A DNA stretch of 64,000 bases. Source: Rhodospirillales bacterium. GTDB lineage: Bacteria > Pseudomonadota > Alphaproteobacteria > Micavibrionales > Micavibrionaceae. Shown here piece by piece: positions 60,557 through 64,000 of this stretch. The translations under genes and the position numbers were made by a program. The notes below the pieces were generated by a model. That model was not told where the DNA came from. It did no database searches and worked only from the letters and a program-made list of their open reading frames with translations. The stretch lies in contig CP060238.1 of NCBI GenBank assembly GCA_023898765.1, forward strand, positions 806,001-870,000, given 5' to 3'. Within the stretch, counting starts at the first letter, position 1. Every line of letters starts with the position of its first letter.

Positions 60557-61870
60557 TTATGGCCGCGCCGTCTGGAATGTTTTTGGCGCGGGGTCGATTT
60601 CGACGATGCGGCGGTGGCGGATTTCCAGAACGGCCAGCCCGCGTTCTACCAGATTGTCGGTGCCGAAGCGGAAAATGCCGTCCATGCCGGCAAAGCCGTT
60701 CGGGTTGGTCAAGGCGGCGCGGTCGAAGGCCGGACGGCCCGCCTGCTGGAATCCCGTGCGGGCCAGAACGGCGGCCAGCGCCGTGGCGTCATAGGCCATG
60801 GAAGACAGGCGCGGCGGCTTTTGTCCGTAGGTCTGGCTGTATTTGTCTTCAAATTTTTTGCGCATGTACGGCGAAGGCGCGGCGAACCACGCGCCTTGCA
60901 TATGGGGCAGGCTTGCCACCTGCGGGTCGTCCCAGAGCCCTGTGCCGAGTTTTTTGACCTTGTCCGGCGTAATGCCGTAATAGCCCAGCGCTCCGGCGAG
61001 CATGTCGGCCTGCTGTCCGCCCACGGGCATGAATACGGCCTGGTAAGGCGGCGGCAGGTTCGGGTTTTCTTGTTGCGCCGCCGGATCGTAGTGGGTGAAG
61101 GGTTTGAGCTGCGCGGTGATATTGTTGTTACCGGCGGCGAAGCGGAAGCGGTCCGTAATCCGGATACCGCTGCGCTGCGCCTGCGTTTCAAAGGCGCTGG
61201 CGAGGGTATTGCCGTATTTGTCGCGCGGGGCGAGGAGTCCGGCCGTGCGAATGCCTTTGGAGGCGGCATAGGCGCTCACGCGGGCGACCTGCGAGAAGGG
61301 CATGAAGCCCATCAGATATGTATTTCCGCCGGCCAGAGTCCAGTCGGTGGAAAAGGCGATGACGTTGACGCGCCGTGCCGCGGCGACATTTTTGACGGCT
61401 TGCACAGCCGGGCCGAAGAGGGGGCCGAGGATAAGCTCCGCGCCGTTATTGAGCGCGGAGGTGGCGGCCTGAAGCGCGCCTTCCGGCGTTCCGTGCGTGT
61501 CACGGGGGATAAGCTGGAAATTGTCGTATCCGATATCAAAGACGGCGAGTTGCGCCGCCTGAAGCATGGCCTGCCCGATCGGGGCGCTCTTGCCGCTTAA
61601 GGGAAGCAGGATGGCGACCTTGACCGCCGGAAGCGCGGCATAGGAACGGGCGGATGATGATGTGGCGGCGGCGGGGAGCGCCTGCTGTATCTGCCCGCTT
61701 GCAAGGGCCGGGGCGGGCAGCGTATCCGGCGCCTGTGTGGCGGCTGTTTGCGCGGCCGGGCTTGCCCAGGGCACCTGGCGTTCCGAGGCGACGCAGCCGG
61801 ACAAAACCATAAAAGCGGCGAGCATGATAAAGGCAGGGATAAGGGGGTGAAGGCGCTGGATTTGGAACAT
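60557..61870 (-). CDS. Penicillin-binding protein activator, LpoA/LppC-like lipoprotein
   Basis: The 437-residue protein has a lipoprotein signal with lipobox LSGC near residue 25 (FIMLAAFMVLSGCVASE). An alanine/proline-rich linker follows, then a type-I periplasmic-binding-protein fold (VAILLPLSGKSAPIGQAML, GAELILGPLFGPAVQAV, LSSMAYDATALAAVLA). It resembles the C-terminal domain of LpoA, the outer-membrane activator of PBP1A, without its N-terminal TPR domain. It diverges from rsmI, as in E. coli, and a yraN homologue is close by, which supports the name. The frame is open further upstream, but the signal peptide sets the start. Confidence 0.88.
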   Translation of the reverse strand: MFQIQRLHPLIPAFIMLAAFMVLSGCVASERQVPWASPAAQTAATQAPDTLPAPALASGQIQQALPAAATSSSARSYAALPAVKVAILLPLSGKSAPIGQAMLQAAQLAVFDIGYDNFQLIPRDTHGTPEGALQAATSALNNGAELILGPLFGPAVQAVKNVAAARRVNVIAFSTDWTLAGGNTYLMGFMPFSQVARVSAYAASKGIRTAGLLAPRDKYGNTLASAFETQAQRSGIRITDRFRFAAGNNNITAQLKPFTHYDPAAQQENPNLPPPYQAVFMPVGGQQADMLAGALGYYGITPDKVKKLGTGLWDDPQVASLPHMQGAWFAAPSPYMRKKFEDKYSQTYGQKPPRLSSMAYDATALAAVLARTGFQQAGRPAFDRAALTNPNGFAGMDGIFRFGTDNLVERGLAVLEIRHRRIVEIDPAPKTFQTARP

Positions 61871-61891
61871 GGCGGTGTTTATTCTTAATGA

Positions 61892-62773
61892 ATGATGATG
61901 AAGCCTACACAAAAAAACAGGGAAGGACCAGAATCGATTTCCTTGCCGGCGGGACTTTACCTTGTGGCCACGCCTATCGGCAATATGCGCGATATGACCT
62001 TTCGGGCGCTGGATGTTCTGGCCGCAGTGGATTTTGTGGCTTGCGAGGATACGCGGGTGACGGGAAAACTTCTGAATGCTTTTGGCCTTAAAAAGAAAAT
62101 GCTGCCTTATAACGACCATAGTTCCGCGCGGCAGCGTGATCTTCTTATGGGGCACATCAGGGACGGGAAATCCGTGGCTCTGGTCAGTGACGCGGGGACG
62201 CCGCTGATCTCCGATCCCGGTTACAAGCTTGTGCGCGGCGCGGTTGAGCAAAATATCAAGGTGACTTCCATTCCCGGCGCGAGCGCTGCCGTCACGGCCC
62301 TGCAGCTTTCCGGCCTGCCGAGCGATGCCTTTTGTTTTGCCGGATTTTTGCCTGCCAGAACATCGGCGCGGAAAAAAATGCTGGAAAAATGGGCGCATGT
62401 GCCGGGCACGCTTATGTTTTATGAAACGGGGCCGCGTCTGGCCAGCAGCCTGAAGGACATGAAAGCGGTGCTGGGGGATCGCTCCGCCTGCGTTGCGCGG
62501 GAACTGACAAAAATGTTTGAGGAAGTCCGGCGGGGAAGCCTGTCCGCGCTGATTGCGGAAAGCCTCAAAAAAGAGCCGCCGAAAGGAGAGATCGTGGTGG
62601 TGGTCGGGCAGGGCGCTGCGCCGGAAATATCCAGCGAACGCCTCGAAGACCAGATTACCAAAGCGCTGGAGACAATGTCCGTCCGCGATGCCGCGGAGGC
62701 GGTTTCGATCGCCAGCGGAAAGCCGAAAAAAGCGATTTACACTCTTGCGCTGAAATTGTCCGGTAGAAAATGA
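61892..62773 (+). CDS. rsmI: 16S rRNA (cytidine(1402)-2'-O)-methyltransferase
   Basis: The 293-residue SAM-dependent enzyme has the tetrapyrrole-methylase fold blocks LYLVATPIGNMRDMTFRAL, VACEDTRVTGKLL, ALVSDAGTPLISDPGYKLV and IPGASAAVTALQLSGLPSD, all RsmI signatures. It methylates C1402 at the ribosomal decoding centre. Three consecutive ATGs make the exact start uncertain by two codons. Its stop overlaps the yraN start by four bases. Confidence 0.95.
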   Translation: MMMKPTQKNREGPESISLPAGLYLVATPIGNMRDMTFRALDVLAAVDFVACEDTRVTGKLLNAFGLKKKMLPYNDHSSARQRDLLMGHIRDGKSVALVSDAGTPLISDPGYKLVRGAVEQNIKVTSIPGASAAVTALQLSGLPSDAFCFAGFLPARTSARKKMLEKWAHVPGTLMFYETGPRLASSLKDMKAVLGDRSACVARELTKMFEEVRRGSLSALIAESLKKEPPKGEIVVVVGQGAAPEISSERLEDQITKALETMSVRDAAEAVSIASGKPKKAIYTLALKLSGRK

Positions 62774-63141
62774 GCGCGTTGCCCGGCAAGCAAGACGCCT
62801 ATAAACGGGGACTAAAGGCCGAAAAGCTTGCGGCGGTTTTTCTTAAAATAAAGGGGTATGACATTCTGGCGCAGCGTTTCAAAACGCCGGTGGGGGAAAT
62901 CGACCTCATAGCCAGAAAAGGCGAAACGCTGGTCATTGCGGAGGTAAAGCAGCGCGGCAGCGTGGAAGACGCGCTGGAGTCTGTCACGCCGAAAATGCGC
63001 CGGCGGATCGAACAGGCGGCCCTGTATTACATGCAGCGCCATGCGGAACACGGGGCCTGTGATTTGCGTTTTGACGTGATGGCCGTGCGCTGGCCGTTTT
63101 TTATCCGGCATCTGGACAATGCATGGCGTCCGGCGGCATAA
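62770..63141 (+). CDS. yraN: UPF0102 family protein YraN
   Basis: The 123-residue protein has a PD-(D/E)xK nuclease-like core, TPVGEIDLIARKGETLVIAE followed by VKQR, with GLKAEKLAAVFLKIKGYDIL before it, as in YraN/UPF0102. These proteins are predicted Holliday-junction-resolvase-like nucleases without proven function. The gene is coupled to rsmI. In E. coli yraN stands beside lpoA, so the neighbourhood is conserved. Confidence 0.92.
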   Translation: MSALPGKQDAYKRGLKAEKLAAVFLKIKGYDILAQRFKTPVGEIDLIARKGETLVIAEVKQRGSVEDALESVTPKMRRRIEQAALYYMQRHAEHGACDLRFDVMAVRWPFFIRHLDNAWRPAA

Positions 63142-63198
63142 TGCGGCATAATCGGGAGGGGATTCGCTTCCCGACATCCAAATCCTAAGGCCGAAATC

Positions 63199-63870
63199 AT
63201 GATCAGAAAACTTTTTCCTTTTTTTCTTTTAAGTCTTTTTATTTTACCCGCCTGTTCGCCGGTGGGGCTTGCAACCGGGGCCGGGGCGACGATCGGCGTT
63301 TCGGCGGCGAAGGAGGGCGGGATCAGCCGCGCCCTGAGCGATACCGAAATTCAGGCGCTGATTAACGATGCGTGGCTCAAGCATGATCTGAAAATGTTTT
63401 CCAAACTGGGAACGACGGTAACTCAGGGGCGGGTGTTGATTACGGGCGTGGTGCAGGACCCGCAGCATCGTGTGGAGGCCGTCCGGCTGGCGTGGCAGGT
63501 GAAAGGCGTGAAACAGGTCATTAACGAAATCCGTGTGGCCGATAGCGAAGGGATCAAAGGGTATGTGCGGGACAGCTGGATTACCACGCGGCTGCGCACG
63601 TCTTTGACCTTTGACCGCAAGGTGCAATCCATCAATTATTCCATTGATACGGTGCAGGGCGTTGTCTATCTGATGGGCTTTGCGCAGGGGCGTGAAGAGC
63701 TGGAGTATGTGATCGAAAAAGCCAGCACCATTCCGCATGTCAAGCAGGTGGTGAGCTACGTCAAGCTGGTGGGGGAACAGGAGAAGATGCGCGAAATTCG
63801 CTCTGCGCCGTCTTCCGAAGCCGCTCCCGCGCCCGATGCCGTTGAGTCCGAGCCGCTTTCTTCCGAATGA
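63199..63870 (+). CDS. BON-domain lipoprotein (DolP-like)
   Basis: The 223-residue protein has a lipoprotein signal (FFLLSLFILPACSPVG, lipobox LPAC). Two BON domains follow: one around GRVLITGVVQDPQHRVEAVR and one around GVVYLMGFAQGREELEYVIE. The C-terminal tail is acidic and alanine/proline-rich. E. coli DolP (YraP), two genes from yraN, has the same plan and protects outer-membrane integrity. The context supports this as the counterpart. AAGG precedes the ATG by nine bases. Confidence 0.88.
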   Translation: MIRKLFPFFLLSLFILPACSPVGLATGAGATIGVSAAKEGGISRALSDTEIQALINDAWLKHDLKMFSKLGTTVTQGRVLITGVVQDPQHRVEAVRLAWQVKGVKQVINEIRVADSEGIKGYVRDSWITTRLRTSLTFDRKVQSINYSIDTVQGVVYLMGFAQGREELEYVIEKASTIPHVKQVVSYVKLVGEQEKMREIRSAPSSEAAPAPDAVESEPLSSE

Positions 63871-64000
63871 CGTTCGATCCCGATTCCTTTTTAAGACAAA
63901 CGGGTCTTTTGCCCGACGAAAAAATAGATGTGGCGCGGGCCGGACTGGCGCTTGCGGCGGCCGCTCATCCGGGCATTTCCATCGGGCGCTATGAAAGCCA
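63867..64000 (+). CDS. SirB1/transglutaminase-like family protein, N-terminal part
   Basis: The ATG at 63867 overlaps the BON gene stop by four bases and the frame runs off the window after 44 codons. The visible start, FLRQTGLLPDEKIDVARAGL then ALAAAAHPGISIGRYE, resembles the N-terminus of SirB1-type transglutaminase-like proteins (COG2912). Too little is present for a firm call. Confidence 0.55.
   Translation, partial: MTFDPDSFLRQTGLLPDEKIDVARAGLALAAAAHPGISIGRYES

Noticed and set aside
60614..62398. Long upstream extension of the LpoA-like gene and the plus-strand frame opposite it
   Set aside because: The extension runs through rsmI in antisense, and a clear lipoprotein signal starts at 61870; the plus-strand frame is a shadow.

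Overview
The window looks like an ordinary chromosomal stretch of an alphaproteobacterium of moderate GC content. The evidence is an HdaA-type DnaA homologue next to a DUF2066 protein and purM, the ETF-QO / TPR protein / ispE order, an alphaproteobacterial-style uracil-DNA glycosylase, a coiled-coil/TM/Sel1 (PodJ-like) protein, and UbiM- and NnrS-type genes. A Micavibrio-like or Rhodospirillales-like host is plausible, but the sequence alone cannot fix the genus.

Layout. 1-4.5 kb: the end of mltG, then a glycan cluster (long AsnB, sugar epimerase, GT4 glycosyltransferase). 4.6-5.8 kb: a small phosphorelay set (two single-domain response regulators and an Hpt protein). 6.1-9.35 kb: cysQ-hemN-nnrS, overlapping genes. 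9.35-11.7 kb, minus strand: a membrane desaturase and a UbiM-type hydroxylase. 11.8-26.9 kb, minus strand: the most unusual region. A four-gene exporter operon (TolC-family lipoprotein, periplasmic adaptor, GAF-like/HlyD fusion, M50 metalloprotease/HlyD fusion) lies directly downstream of three very large tandem surface-type proteins. Those proteins share an N-terminal LEKRLMLDA motif and an almost identical C-terminal module of about 120 residues. No ABC ATPase is present, so this is not a standard type I secretion operon. 27-31.7 kb: cfa, then a small sugar cluster (AGE epimerase, HAD phosphatase, ROK kinase). 31.7-46.98 kb: housekeeping genes (uup, a GIY-YIG nuclease, slyX, a PodJ-like protein, ispE, a TPR protein, ETF-QO, UDG, a lytic transglycosylase, hisN, alaS). 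46.99-48.2 kb: a gene-poor stretch with a nested inverted-repeat element and two orphan small genes. 48.2-64 kb: ndk, a hybrid sensor kinase, purM, DUF2066, an AI-2E-type permease, hdaA, rnd, aspS, nfsB, an alpha/beta hydrolase, then the conserved block lpoA-like / rsmI / yraN / BON lipoprotein / SirB1-like.

How the parts fit. The best candidate for a poorly described system is 11.8-26.9 kb. I propose that the TolC/HlyD/M50 machine exports, and possibly processes, the three LamG/cadherin-like proteins. The shared N-terminal motif and C-terminal module would be the recognition or retention signals. Near-identity of the C-terminal DNA while the middles differ points to recent duplication plus gene conversion. 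The rest of the window reads as normal core metabolism, translation, envelope growth and signalling.
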